Shown here: piece by piece, positions 26,227 through 34,151 of the stretch
How the letters are laid out: each line of letters begins with the position of its first letter
Numbering within the stretch: position 1 is the stretch's first letter
NCBI RefSeq assembly: GCF_005863245.1
Contig: NZ_VBUT01000012.1
Coordinates: 1 to 64,000 of the forward strand
Reading direction: 5' to 3'
DNA from: Nocardia cyriacigeorgica
GTDB lineage: Bacteria > Actinomycetota > Actinomycetes > Mycobacteriales > Mycobacteriaceae
DNA length: 64,000 nucleotides
The notes under the pieces: generated by a model
What the model was told of the DNA's origin: nothing
Database searches by the model: none
Seen by the model: the letters and a program-made list of their open reading frames with translations, nothing else
Translations under genes and position numbers: made by a program

Positions 26227-26796
26227 GTGCGTAAGTGGAGCCGGAAGAATTCGCTGAGCGGTCTCAAACTGCGATCCGAAATGGACGCCCGGGAAGCCGG
26301 CGTGCTGCGGTCGCTGGTCGGTGCGGTCTCCGGACTGCTCACCGAGCGAGCCTCCTCGGCCCCCGACGACGATCTCGCCGCGCTCACCGGTCTGCGCACC
26401 GGTAACGCCACCCCACCCGACGACCCTCGCCTGCTGCGCCTGCTGCCCGATTTCCACCGCAGCGAACCGGGTTCCCCCGACGCTGACCGCGCCGACCTCA
26501 ACAGCGCCCTGCGCAGCCTGCACGAACCCGAGATCATCGACGCCAAACTGGCCGCGGGAGCCGTCGTCCTCGACACCTGCCCCGACGGCGGCGGCCGCAT
26601 CATCATCACCCCCGAACAGGCCGACGCCTGGCTCACCGCCCTCACCGACGTCCGCCTCGCCCTCGGCGCCGTCCTCGGCATCGACGCCGACACGCCCGAA
26701 CAATTCGACCCCGACGATCCCCGCGCCCCGCATCTGGACGTGTACCACTGGTTGACCTGGATGCAGGATTCGCTGCTCCAGGCGCTCGCGCCCTGA
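26227..26796 (+). CDS. DUF2017 protein (Rv1332 homologue)
   Basis: Protein of 189 aa, the usual size for DUF2017. It starts with a basic segment (RKWSRKNSLSGLKLRSEMDAREAGVLRSLV) and has the conserved RIIITPEQADAWLTALTDVRLALGAVLGI and the C-terminal YHWLTWMQDSLLQAL helix. The family sits next to clpS throughout mycolic-acid actinobacteria, which suggests a link with Clp proteolysis, but no activity is known to me. The GTG at 26227 is chosen from the -10 box placement. Confidence 0.88.
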   Translation: MRKWSRKNSLSGLKLRSEMDAREAGVLRSLVGAVSGLLTERASSAPDDDLAALTGLRTGNATPPDDPRLLRLLPDFHRSEPGSPDADRADLNSALRSLHEPEIIDAKLAAGAVVLDTCPDGGGRIIITPEQADAWLTALTDVRLALGAVLGIDADTPEQFDPDDPRAPHLDVYHWLTWMQDSLLQALAP

Positions 26797-26919
26797 GTCA
26801 GCTCACATTCGCCCGGTCGGTCTCGAACCCCGAACCCGCTGATCAAGAGTCAGCTGCGGCCGGGAGTCGTAGGCGTGCGTCGAGAAGCCCATTCACGACA
26901 CTCGCGGGACGGCTGCCTG

Positions 26920-27200
26920 CACGCAGTAGTGGCCCGGCTGTCGGCGCGCTCTTGCCGCGGCCGACCGCGCACAGCAGGGGGCAAACCTGTCAGCTCGCTG
27001 CCCCGGCCACCCGCGCGCAGTACTGGCCAACCTGCCAGCCTGCACTTGCCGCGGCCGCCGCGCACAGCAGGGACCATGTTGCCAGCGCGCGTATGTCACC
27101 GCCGCCTGCGCAGCATGGGGACCAGGCCGCCAGCGCTTGTTTGCCGCGGCCGCCTGCGCACAGCAGGACCAGGCTGTCGGCGCGTGTCTGTCGTCGACGG
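26920..27200. repeat. Degenerate tandem repeat, about six copies of 46-47 bp
   Basis: Copies begin near 26920, 26966, 27013, 27059, 27106 and 27153. Each combines CGCGCACAGCAGG-like, CCTGCCAGC-like and TTGCCGCGGCCGC-like blocks. The period is not a multiple of three, so the short open frames through it are unlikely to be proteins. It fills most of the 440-bp gap between the DUF2017 gene and the P1 peptidase gene. Confidence 0.75.
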
Positions 27201-27236
27201 TAGCGTCGGCGCTGAGACCGGCGACAAGGAGTTCTC

Positions 27237-28298
27237 GTGAATGCGGTGGCGGGCGCGCGTAATTCGTTGACCGACGTGCCGGGTGTGCTGGTGGGCCATC
27301 ACCACGTACTCGATGACGATGCGACCGTCGGTGCCGGGGCCGCGACCGGGTGCACCGTGGTTCGGGTGCCCGGCGGGGCCGTCGCGGCGGTCGATGTGCG
27401 CGGTGGCGGGCCGGGCACCAGGGAGACCGACGTGCTCGATCCGCTGAACACGGTGCGCCGGGCCGATGCGGTGTTGCTGACCGGCGGCAGCGCGTACGGG
27501 CTTGCGGCCGCCGACGGGGTGATGCGGTGGCTGGAGGAGAACGGCGCCGGGATTCCGATGGATCCGGCCGATCCGAGCCGGGTGGTGCCGATCGTGCCCG
27601 GTGCGGTGATCTTCGATCTTCCGGTGGGGGACTGGAACATTCGGCCCACGGCCGACTTCGGCTACCGGGCCGCGGCGGCGGCCGGCGTCGACTTCGAACG
27701 CGGCACCGTCGGTGCCGGGGTCGGGGCGCGGGCGGGCGCGATCAAGGGCGGGATCGGCAGTGCGAGCATCGTGCTCGGTGACGGCCCCGCAGCCGGGATG
27801 ACGGTCGCCGCCTTGATGGTCGCCAACCCCGTCGGCTCGGTCTTCGATCCGCGCACCGGCCTGCTCTGGGGTGCGGGTACCGACGGCCCGGACCGCTTCG
27901 GCCTCACCCCGGCGACCCCGGAACAACTCGCCATCGCCAACGCCCTCCCGGTGAAGGGCACGATCCTCAACACCACCATCGGCGTCGTCGCCACCGACGC
28001 ACCGCTGGATACCCTCGCCGCCCGCCGCCTCGCCACCACCGCCCACGATGGCCTCGCCCGCGCGATCCGCCCCGCTCATTCCCCGCTCGACGGCGACACC
28101 ATCTTCGTCCTCGCCACCGGCACCGCCACCGCACCGGATGCCCCGCCGCTGCCGCCGGCGTTCCCCACGGACCTGCTGGTGCTGGACCAGCTGTGCACCG
28201 GCGCCGCGGTGTGCGTCGAACGCGCGATCGTCGACGCGATTCTCTCCGCCCGCGCCGTGGCCGGTATCCCGTCGTACCGCGAGTTGTTCCCGGGCTGA
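27237..28298 (+). CDS. P1-family peptidase (DmpA-like, Rv1333 homologue)
   Basis: Protein of 353 aa of the N-terminal nucleophile superfamily. Conserved stretches are GVLVGHHHVLDD, RGGGPGTRETDVLDP, LTGGSAYGLAAADGVMRWLEE and PIVPGAVIFDLP. The precursor is expected to cut itself just before the nucleophile, most likely T246 in LNTTIGVVATDA. Family members are aminopeptidases or amidases; the physiological substrate is not known. The GTG start has aaggag 6 nt upstream. It precedes the mec-cysO-cysM genes as in M. tuberculosis. Confidence 0.92.
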   Translation: MNAVAGARNSLTDVPGVLVGHHHVLDDDATVGAGAATGCTVVRVPGGAVAAVDVRGGGPGTRETDVLDPLNTVRRADAVLLTGGSAYGLAAADGVMRWLEENGAGIPMDPADPSRVVPIVPGAVIFDLPVGDWNIRPTADFGYRAAAAAGVDFERGTVGAGVGARAGAIKGGIGSASIVLGDGPAAGMTVAALMVANPVGSVFDPRTGLLWGAGTDGPDRFGLTPATPEQLAIANALPVKGTILNTTIGVVATDAPLDTLAARRLATTAHDGLARAIRPAHSPLDGDTIFVLATGTATAPDAPPLPPAFPTDLLVLDQLCTGAAVCVERAIVDAILSARAVAGIPSYRELFPG

Positions 28299-28449
28299 TC
28301 CGGGCGCCGTCGGCTCCCGCGCCGACGCCGGCACGCGCCTGCCGTCACCGATGCCGGCGGCCTCGCGAACCCGCGCGAATCCCCGCTGGTCACCGCCGCG
28401 TCAGGAGCCAGATGCGGCCCGCCCGGAATACCCGAATATCCTCACTCGT

Positions 28450-28480
28450 TGACGGCTGTGTCAGGTCGGTGACGGCTGTG
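28450..28480 (+). repeat. Direct repeat TGACGGCTGTG x2 upstream of mec
   Basis: TGACGGCTGTG occurs at 28450-28460 and again at 28470-28480, exactly 20 bp apart and so on the same DNA face, ahead of the mec start at 28504. It may be an activator or repressor site for the cysteine genes. Confidence 0.35.
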
Positions 28481-28503
28481 CGGATAGGCGGAAGGGTTCG
28501 ATT

Positions 28504-28926
28504 GTGCTCGTGATCAGGGCCGACCTCGTCGACGAGATGGTGGCGCATGCGCGCGCCGACCACCCGGACGAGGCGTGCGGCATCATTGCCGGGCCGGAGG
28601 GCTCCGATCGCCCGGAACGTTTCGTGGCCATGATCAACGCCGAGCGTTCGCCCACCTTCTACCGCTTCGATTCCGTCGAGCAGCTGAAGGTGTGGCGCGC
28701 CATGGACGACGCCGACGAGGTGCCGGTGGTGATCTATCACTCGCATACCGCCACCGAGGCCTACCCGAGTCGCACCGACATCTCCTACGCCTCCGAACCG
28801 GACGCCCACTACGTGCTGATTTCCACTCGCGATCCCGAGCAGCACGAGCTGCGCAGCTACCGGATCGTGGACGGCGAGGTCACCGAGGAGCCGGTGAAGA
28901 TCGTCGACAGCTACGAAAACAACTGA
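28504..28926 (+). CDS. mec: [CysO]-cysteine peptidase Mec (JAMM metalloprotease)
   Basis: Protein of 140 aa. The JAMM zinc motif is complete: E23, H79 and H81 (YHSHTATEAYPSRTD) and D92. The enzyme releases cysteine from the C-terminus of CysO in the O-phosphoserine pathway. The GTG start has a ggaagg site upstream. It is followed by cysO (39-bp gap) and cysM (6-bp gap), the full set of the sulfur-carrier route used under oxidative stress. Confidence 0.96.
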   Translation: MLVIRADLVDEMVAHARADHPDEACGIIAGPEGSDRPERFVAMINAERSPTFYRFDSVEQLKVWRAMDDADEVPVVIYHSHTATEAYPSRTDISYASEPDAHYVLISTRDPEQHELRSYRIVDGEVTEEPVKIVDSYENN

Positions 28927-28965
28927 CCGCCAACGATATTCGTTAGTAACCCGAGGAGTTCCCCG

Positions 28966-29238
28966 ATGCCGGTAACCGTGTCCATCCCGACCATCATGCG
29001 CCCGTTGACCGGAGGTGAGAAGCGGGTCGAGGCCGAAGGGTCGACGCTGGCGGCGCTGATCGAGAACTTGGACGCCAACTTCTCCGGGCTCAAGGAGCGG
29101 CTGCTCAAGGACGGCAAGCTCAACCGGTACGTCAACATCTACGTCGACGACGAGGACGTGCGGTTCGCCGGTGGGCTCGACGCCGAGGTGCCCGAGGGCG
29201 CGAGCGTCACCATCCTGCCCGCCGTCGCCGGAGGCTAG
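28966..29238 (+). CDS. cysO: Sulfur-carrier protein CysO
   Basis: Protein of 90 aa with a ubiquitin-like MoaD/ThiS fold. It ends in AVAGG, the diglycine tail that is thiocarboxylated and then receives O-phosphoserine-derived carbon from CysM. VNIYVDDEDVRFAGGLDAEVPEGASVTILP is typical. gaggag lies 7 nt before the ATG. It sits between the enzymes acting before and after it (cysM and mec). Confidence 0.96.
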   Translation: MPVTVSIPTIMRPLTGGEKRVEAEGSTLAALIENLDANFSGLKERLLKDGKLNRYVNIYVDDEDVRFAGGLDAEVPEGASVTILPAVAGG

Positions 29239-29244
29239 TTCCTC

Positions 29245-30207
29245 GTGGCGCGGTACGAATCGCTGATCGCGACCCTCGGCAACACGCCGCTGGTCGGTTT
29301 GCGCAACCTGTCCCCGCAGTGGGAGGGCGAGCATCCGGTGCGGCTGTGGGCCAAGCTCGAGGATCGCAACCCCACCGGGTCGATCAAGGATCGCCCGGCC
29401 CTGCGCATGATCGAACAGGCCGAGGCCGACGGCCTGCTGACGCCCGGCTGCACCATCCTGGAGCCGACCAGCGGCAATACCGGGATCTCACTCGCCATGG
29501 CGGCCAAGCTCAAGGGCTACCAGCTGGTGTGTGTGATGCCGGAGAACACCTCGGTGGAGCGACGTCAGCTGCTCACCATGTTCGGCGCGCAGATCATCGA
29601 TTCACCGGCGGCGGGCGGCTCCAACCAGGCCGTCGCCATGGCCAAGCAGATCGCCGCGGACAATCCCGACTGGGTGATGCTCTACCAGTACGGCAACCCG
29701 GCCAACGCGCTCGCCCATTACGAGACCACGGGCCCGGAAATCCTGGCCGACCTGCCCGAGATCACCCATTTCGTGGCCGGCCTCGGCACCACCGGCACGC
29801 TGATGGGTACCGGCCGTTTCCTGCGGGAGAAGGTGCCGGGCATCGAGATCGTGGCGGCCGAACCGCGCTACGGCGAGCTGGTGTACGGGCTGCGCAATAT
29901 CGACGAGGGCTTCATCCCGGAGCTCTACGACGAGTCGGTGCTCACCACCCGTTTCTCCGTCGGCCCGTACGACGCGGTGCGCCGCACCAGGGAACTGGTC
30001 CTCGAAGAAGGCATTTTCGCCGGGATATCCACGGGCGCGATCCTGCATGCCGCGCTCGGTGTCGCTCGAAAGGCTGTCAAGGCCGGTACCAGGGCCGATA
30101 TCGCGTTCGTTGTGGCCGATGGTGGCTGGAAGTACCTGTCCACCGGCGCCTACGACGGCACGCTGGAAGAGGCCGAGGAACGTCTCGACGGCCAGCTCTG
30201 GGCCTGA
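29245..30207 (+). CDS. cysM: O-phosphoserine sulfhydrylase (CysO-dependent cysteine synthase) CysM
   Basis: Protein of 320 aa, fold-type II PLP enzyme. The PLP lysine is K48 (PTGSIKDRPA), followed by EPTSGNTGIS and the phosphate loop GLGTTGTLMGTGR. The AEPRYGELVYGLRN stretch, including the arginine that selects O-phosphoserine in M. tuberculosis CysM, is present. The GTG start is 6 bp after cysO, so the two are cotranscribed. It makes CysO-cysteine, which Mec then releases. Confidence 0.96.
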   Translation: MARYESLIATLGNTPLVGLRNLSPQWEGEHPVRLWAKLEDRNPTGSIKDRPALRMIEQAEADGLLTPGCTILEPTSGNTGISLAMAAKLKGYQLVCVMPENTSVERRQLLTMFGAQIIDSPAAGGSNQAVAMAKQIAADNPDWVMLYQYGNPANALAHYETTGPEILADLPEITHFVAGLGTTGTLMGTGRFLREKVPGIEIVAAEPRYGELVYGLRNIDEGFIPELYDESVLTTRFSVGPYDAVRRTRELVLEEGIFAGISTGAILHAALGVARKAVKAGTRADIAFVVADGGWKYLSTGAYDGTLEEAEERLDGQLWA

Positions 30208-30312
30208 GGTCGCCGGTACCCTCGAAGATGCGTTCGGCGGTGTGAGTGCCGCCGGCTATGGCATTGCCGGCGCCAGGTCCTGGATCGGGCGTCGTGCGAG
30301 GAGGTGATCGCG

Positions 30313-31053
30313 GTGACCGGTGGAACCGGAATCGGGGCCTCGTTCGATCCCGAGCGGATCGCGGCGCTGCGTGCTCAGCAGTCACGTCCACCCGTGCCTG
30401 GTACCGCACCGCCGCAGCCGCGGACGCCACCGCGTAAGCCGGGCCGGTTCGGGGCGGTGTGGGCGCAGGCCGCCGTGATCGTCCTCGGTTTCACCGCCTC
30501 GCTCTACGTGATCGAAGGTTTCGATGCCGTCTCCAGCGTCGATCTGGACCAGGCCGGGATCGAGCCACGTCAGCTCGACGGACTCACCGGAATCCTGTAC
30601 GCCCCGGTCCTGCACGGCGGCTGGGCGCATCTCATCGGCAACACCCTGCCCGTCCTGGTGCTCGGGTTCCTCGCCCTGGTGTCCGGTATCGGCCGCGGGC
30701 TCGCGGCGACGGCGATCATCTGGGTGGTCGCGGGCGTCGGCACCTGGCTCACCGGCGGATCGGGCACGGTGCATCTGGGCGCGTCGGCGCTGGTCTTCGG
30801 CTGGCTGACGTTCATCATCCTGCGCGGCTGGTTCGGCAGGCACGTCGGCCAGATCGTCGTCGGATTGGTCGTGCTCGCCGTCTACGGCTCGCTGCTGTGG
30901 GGTGTGCTGCCCGGGCAGCCGGGCATCTCCTGGCAGGGACACCTGTTCGGCGCGGTCGGCGGTGTGCTCGCGGCCTGGATGCTGTCGGGCGATGAGCGCA
31001 AGCGTCAGCGTGTGGTGCCGCCAGGTGCGGGTGCTTCGTTGGGGTTGCGGTGA
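30313..31053 (+). CDS. Rhomboid-family intramembrane serine protease (Rv1337 homologue)
   Basis: Protein of about 246 aa with six hydrophobic segments after a Pro/Arg-rich cytoplasmic tail of 45 residues. The catalytic pair is visible: Ser in HLGASALVFG and His in WQGHLFGAVGG. AGGAGG at 30299-30304 favours the GTG at 30313 over the GTG at 30304, which overlaps the ribosome binding site. In M. tuberculosis the next gene is murI; here it is missing and a 288-bp gap follows. Confidence 0.9.
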   Translation: MTGGTGIGASFDPERIAALRAQQSRPPVPGTAPPQPRTPPRKPGRFGAVWAQAAVIVLGFTASLYVIEGFDAVSSVDLDQAGIEPRQLDGLTGILYAPVLHGGWAHLIGNTLPVLVLGFLALVSGIGRGLAATAIIWVVAGVGTWLTGGSGTVHLGASALVFGWLTFIILRGWFGRHVGQIVVGLVVLAVYGSLLWGVLPGQPGISWQGHLFGAVGGVLAAWMLSGDERKRQRVVPPGAGASLGLR

Positions 31054-31204
31054 GAACGGGAGTCCGCGCGTAGCGCTCGAGGCGGCGGTATCGCGGGGTG
31101 CCCGGCCGTCGGCCGACAGCGCTGTTCTGAGCACTCCACGCCCCTGGAACCCCTTGGCGCCCGCACCCTTTCGGCTGGATGGGGTGGACCGTGCGCTCGC
31201 TGGG

Positions 31205-31210
31205 TACTCT
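31205..31210 (+). promoter_or_regulatory. -10 box (TACTCT) upstream of a 31-codon ORF
   Basis: TACTCT ends 6 nt before the ATG at 31217. The same transcript would continue into the phosphodiesterase gene at 31342. Confidence 0.45.
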
Positions 31211-31216
31211 CTGGTG

Positions 31217-31312
31217 ATGAACGTCCACACCGTCGTGCGGCGCAGACCGGTTTCTTCGCGAGTTTCCGGTCCCAGCGGTTGCGGCCCGGCTTTTTGGGGG
31301 ATCGGCTCTTGA
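31217..31312 (+). CDS. Candidate 31-aa leaderless small ORF upstream of the phosphodiesterase gene
   Basis: Starts MNVHTVVRRRPVSSRV, ends CGPAFWGIGS, and stops 29 nt before the Rv1339-like gene. It is supported only by the -10 box placed 6 nt before its ATG and by its position; codon use is not clearly coding (several T-ending and A-ending codons). It could be a leader peptide controlling the downstream gene or a chance frame. Confidence 0.3.
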   Translation: MNVHTVVRRRPVSSRVSGPSGCGPAFWGIGS

Positions 31313-31341
31313 GCGAGAATTCGTCGTGGCAGCATGGTGGG

Positions 31342-32106
31342 ATGCGCCTTACCGTCCTCGGGTGCTCGGGCAGTGTGTCCGGCCCGGACTCCCCAGCGTC
31401 GGGGTACCTGCTCACCGGCCCGGATATGCAGCCGGTCGTCATCGATTTCGGTCCAGGAGTGCTCGGTGCGTTGCAGCGCTACGCCAACCCGGGCGACGTG
31501 TCGGTCTTCCTCACCCACTTGCACGCCGATCACTGCCTCGACCTGCCGGGTCTGCTGGTCTGGCGGCGCTACCACCCGACGCCGCCGGTCGGTAAGGCCA
31601 TCGTGCGCGGCCCGTCGGACACCTCGCTGCGCATCGGCAACGCCTCGGCCGAGGTCGGCGGCGAATGCGACGACTGGTCCGACGTGATCGATATGCGTCC
31701 GTGGAGCGAAGGTGAGGCGGTCGAGTTCGGCCCCGGGCACACCGTCACCGCGCGCCGGATGTTCCACCCGCCGGAGTCCTACGGCCTGCGCATCGTCACC
31801 GCCGCCGGGCGCACCTTCGTCTACACCGGCGACACCGCCATGTGCGACCAGGTGCAGGAACTCGCCCAGGGCGCCGACATCCTGATGGCGGAAGCCTCCT
31901 GGACCCATGATCCCGCCAATCGCCCTCCGGGCATTCACCTTTCGGGCACCGAGGCGGGCCGGATCGCGGCCGAGGCGGGCGTCAAGGAGCTGCTGCTCAC
32001 CCACATTCCGCCGTGGACTTCGCGCGAAGACGTGATCGCCGAAGCCAAGGCCGAGTTCACCGGACCCGTGCACGCGGTCGCGCCGGGGGAGACCTTCGAC
32101 CTCTGA
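31342..32106 (+). CDS. Metallo-beta-lactamase-fold cyclic nucleotide phosphodiesterase (Rv1339-like)
   Basis: Protein of 254 aa. The metal motif THLHADH, the later TGDTAMCD aspartate and the C-terminal LLLTHIPPWT histidine are all present. Rv1339 of M. tuberculosis, to which this corresponds in position and sequence pattern, has been reported as an atypical class II cAMP phosphodiesterase. The ATG at 31342 has ggtggg close upstream. It follows the rhomboid gene directly because murI is absent, and rph comes next. Confidence 0.9.
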   Translation: MRLTVLGCSGSVSGPDSPASGYLLTGPDMQPVVIDFGPGVLGALQRYANPGDVSVFLTHLHADHCLDLPGLLVWRRYHPTPPVGKAIVRGPSDTSLRIGNASAEVGGECDDWSDVIDMRPWSEGEAVEFGPGHTVTARRMFHPPESYGLRIVTAAGRTFVYTGDTAMCDQVQELAQGADILMAEASWTHDPANRPPGIHLSGTEAGRIAAEAGVKELLLTHIPPWTSREDVIAEAKAEFTGPVHAVAPGETFDL

Positions 32107-32436
32107 GTTCAGTCCGCGCCCGGCAGCCGGGCAGGGCGATGGGGATCAGCCCTGGTCCGGTATCGCCGACTCCGCCCATCGACTGCCCCGGCCTCGTGAT
32201 TCGGCGAGGTCGGCGGGCCATCACGGCCTGATGGTGTTCGGCGCGGCCGACGGGGACGTCGGCTTGGATCTGTATGCACGGGTTGTCGTCATCCGGTCAT
32301 CTGCGGTTCGCAGGCCGTAGCGCTACGGTCTGGTCGACTACCGGACCTCGCCCGGGCCGGCTCTCCGTGACCACTCAGTGAGACGCGCTCACGCCCCCGC
32401 CGACTCGGAAGTACCCGACCCCATTACGCTGACCCC
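32107..32436. other. 330-bp intergenic stretch with the rph promoter
   Basis: No convincing gene on either strand. The right end holds the rph -10 box. The remainder shows no repeat or hairpin that I can support. Confidence 0.5.
32425..32430 (+). promoter_or_regulatory. -10 box (TACGCT) of rph
   Basis: TACGCT ends 6 nt before the GTG at 32437, so the rph mRNA is probably leaderless. Confidence 0.6.
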
Positions 32437-33207
32437 GTGTCGAGACGAGCCGATGGCAGGGCGGACGATGAGCTCCGCGAGGTACGGATCACCCGTGGAT
32501 TCACCACGCATCCAGCCGGTTCGGTGCTGGTGGAGTTCGGTCAGACGCGGGTGATGTGCACCGCGAGCGTCACCGAGGGCGTGCCGGCGTGGCGGCGCGA
32601 TACCGGACTGGGCTGGCTCACCGCCGAATACGCCATGCTGCCCGCTGCCACCCACACCCGCAGCGGCCGGGAGTCGGTGAAGGGCAAGATCGGCGGCCGC
32701 ACCCAGGAGATCAGCCGCCTGATCGGGCGTTCGCTGCGCGCCTGCATCGACCTGGCCGCCATCGGCGAGAACACCATCGCCATCGACTGTGATGTGCTGC
32801 AAGCCGACGGCGGTACCCGCACCGCCGCGATCACCGGTGCGTATGTCGCGCTCTCCGACGCCGTCACCTATCTGGCGGCCGCGGGCAAGCTGGCCGACCC
32901 GCAGCCGATCTCCTGCGCTATCGCCGCGGTGAGCGTCGGCGTGGTCGACGGCCGGGTGCGCTTGGATCTGCCGTATGAGGAGGATTCGCGCGCCGAGGTG
33001 GACATGAACGTGGTCGCCACCGACACCGGCACGCTCGTCGAGGTGCAGGGCACCGGTGAGGGCGCCACCTTCCCGCGCTCCACCCTGGACAAGCTGCTCG
33101 ATTCCGCGCTCGCCGGCTGCGAGCAGCTGTTCGCCATCCAGAAGGAAGCCCTCGCACTGCCGTACCCGGGTGTGCTGCCCGAGCCGGCCGAACCGAAGAA
33201 GAAGTGA
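32437..33207 (+). CDS. rph: Ribonuclease PH
   Basis: Protein of 256 aa, a phosphorolytic 3'-5' exoribonuclease that trims tRNA 3' ends. Conserved stretches: GSVLVEFGQTRVMCTASV, GWLTAEYAMLPAATHTRSGRE, IGRTQEISRLIGRSLR-type helix and DCDVLQADGGTRTAAITGA. The C-terminus has a short Lys-rich tail after PEPAEP. The stop codon overlaps the rdgB start (TGATG), so the two are translationally coupled, the same pair as Rv1340-Rv1341. Confidence 0.96.
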   Translation: MSRRADGRADDELREVRITRGFTTHPAGSVLVEFGQTRVMCTASVTEGVPAWRRDTGLGWLTAEYAMLPAATHTRSGRESVKGKIGGRTQEISRLIGRSLRACIDLAAIGENTIAIDCDVLQADGGTRTAAITGAYVALSDAVTYLAAAGKLADPQPISCAIAAVSVGVVDGRVRLDLPYEEDSRAEVDMNVVATDTGTLVEVQGTGEGATFPRSTLDKLLDSALAGCEQLFAIQKEALALPYPGVLPEPAEPKKK

Positions 33208-33812
33208 TGGGCCGGGTCCTCGTCGCCAGCCGCAATGCCAAGAAGCTGAACGAGTTGCGCCGCATTCTCGATGAGGCCGGGGTGGCGGGGCTGGAGATCG
33301 TCGGCCTCGATGACGTCCCCGCTTACGACGAAGCACCGGAAACCGGCGCGACCTTCGAGGAGAACGCCCTCGCCAAGGCCCGCGACGGCGCCGCTGCCAC
33401 CGGCCTACCGTGCGTCGCCGACGATTCCGGCCTAGAGGTCGACGCCCTCAACGGCATGCCCGGCGTGCTCTCGGCCCGCTGGTCCGGCCGCCACGGCGAC
33501 GACGCCGCCAACAACGCGTTGCTGCTCGCTCAGCTCGGCGACGTCCCCGACGAGCGCCGCGGCGCTCGCTTCGTCTCCACCTGCGCGCTCGTGGTCCCCG
33601 GCGGCGAGGAGATCGTGGTGCGCGGCGAATGGCCCGGTTCTATCGGCCGCGAGCCGGTCGGCGACGGCGGCTTCGGCTACGACCCGCTGTTCATCCCCGA
33701 AGGCGGAGCGACCACCGCCGCCCAGCTGACGCCCGCCGAGAAGGACGCCGTCTCCCACCGCGGCCGCGCATTGAAGCAGCTGCTGCCCGCGCTCACTGCT
33801 CTGGCCGGCTGA
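33207..33812 (+). CDS. rdgB: Non-canonical purine NTP pyrophosphatase (dITP/XTP), RdgB/HAM1
   Basis: Protein of 201 aa. VLVASRNAKKLNELRRIL at the N-terminus, ATFEENALAKARDGA, CVADDSGLEVDALNGMPGVLSARW and the C-terminal SHRGRAL are the family signatures. It removes deaminated purine nucleotides before they enter nucleic acids. The ATG at 33207 overlaps the rph stop by one base; a GTG three bases earlier is an alternative. Its last codons and stop form copy 1 of a tandem repeat that continues to 34018. Confidence 0.95.
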   Translation: MGRVLVASRNAKKLNELRRILDEAGVAGLEIVGLDDVPAYDEAPETGATFEENALAKARDGAAATGLPCVADDSGLEVDALNGMPGVLSARWSGRHGDDAANNALLLAQLGDVPDERRGARFVSTCALVVPGGEEIVVRGEWPGSIGREPVGDGGFGYDPLFIPEGGATTAAQLTPAEKDAVSHRGRALKQLLPALTALAG

Positions 33813-34018
33813 ACGCTCGGGGCCGTGCGTTGACGAGCGTGGTGCCTGCTTCACTGCTTTGGTCGGTTGAACGCTGGGGTGGTGTGTTGACGAGGTTGGT
33901 GCCTGCGTTCCACTGCTTTGGTCGGTTGAATGCTCGGGCGGTGCGTTGACCACGCTGCTGCCCGCGCTCAACGCGTTGGTCGGCTGGATGCTCGGGGTGG
34001 TGCGTTGCTGCGGCCGCT
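33785..34018. repeat. Four tandem copies (57-59 bp) of the rdgB 3' end
   Basis: Copies start at 33785, 33844, 33901 and 33960. Each resembles the sequence encoding the last RdgB residues plus the stop region (GCCCGCGCTCACTGCTCTGG-like, then CGGCTGAACGCTCGGGG-like, then GTGCGTTG). The first copy overlaps the real stop codon of rdgB; the other three fill the gap to the next gene. Confidence 0.85.
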
Positions 34019-34138
34019 CCCTGTACTCCCGCCCTCGTTGGCTGAAGGCTCCCGCCCGGGGAGCCGCTGGCGTGTGCGGGTGGTGGATCGGGCGCGTGAG
34101 AGCGCCCACCTGCTCCTACGGCCGCTGTAGTAGACGGG

Positions 34139-34144
34139 TACCGT
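34139..34144 (+). promoter_or_regulatory. -10 box (TACCGT)
   Basis: TACCGT ends 7 nt before the GTG at 34152, deciding that start over the GTG at 34143 that lies inside the box. Confidence 0.5.
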
Positions 34145-34151
34145 GGTAGGC

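Noticed and set aside
26875..27240. Arg/Pro-rich frame of 121 codons through the 46-bp repeats
   Set aside because: Same reasoning: the repeat period breaks the frame and the composition is that of GC-rich non-coding DNA.
28299..28503. Riboswitch ahead of the cysteine genes
   Set aside because: Only a short direct repeat is visible; no conserved stems of a known class can be drawn.
31054..31341. Remnant of murI
   Set aside because: No glutamate racemase motif (such as GGLTV or the catalytic Cys segments) can be read in any frame of this gap.
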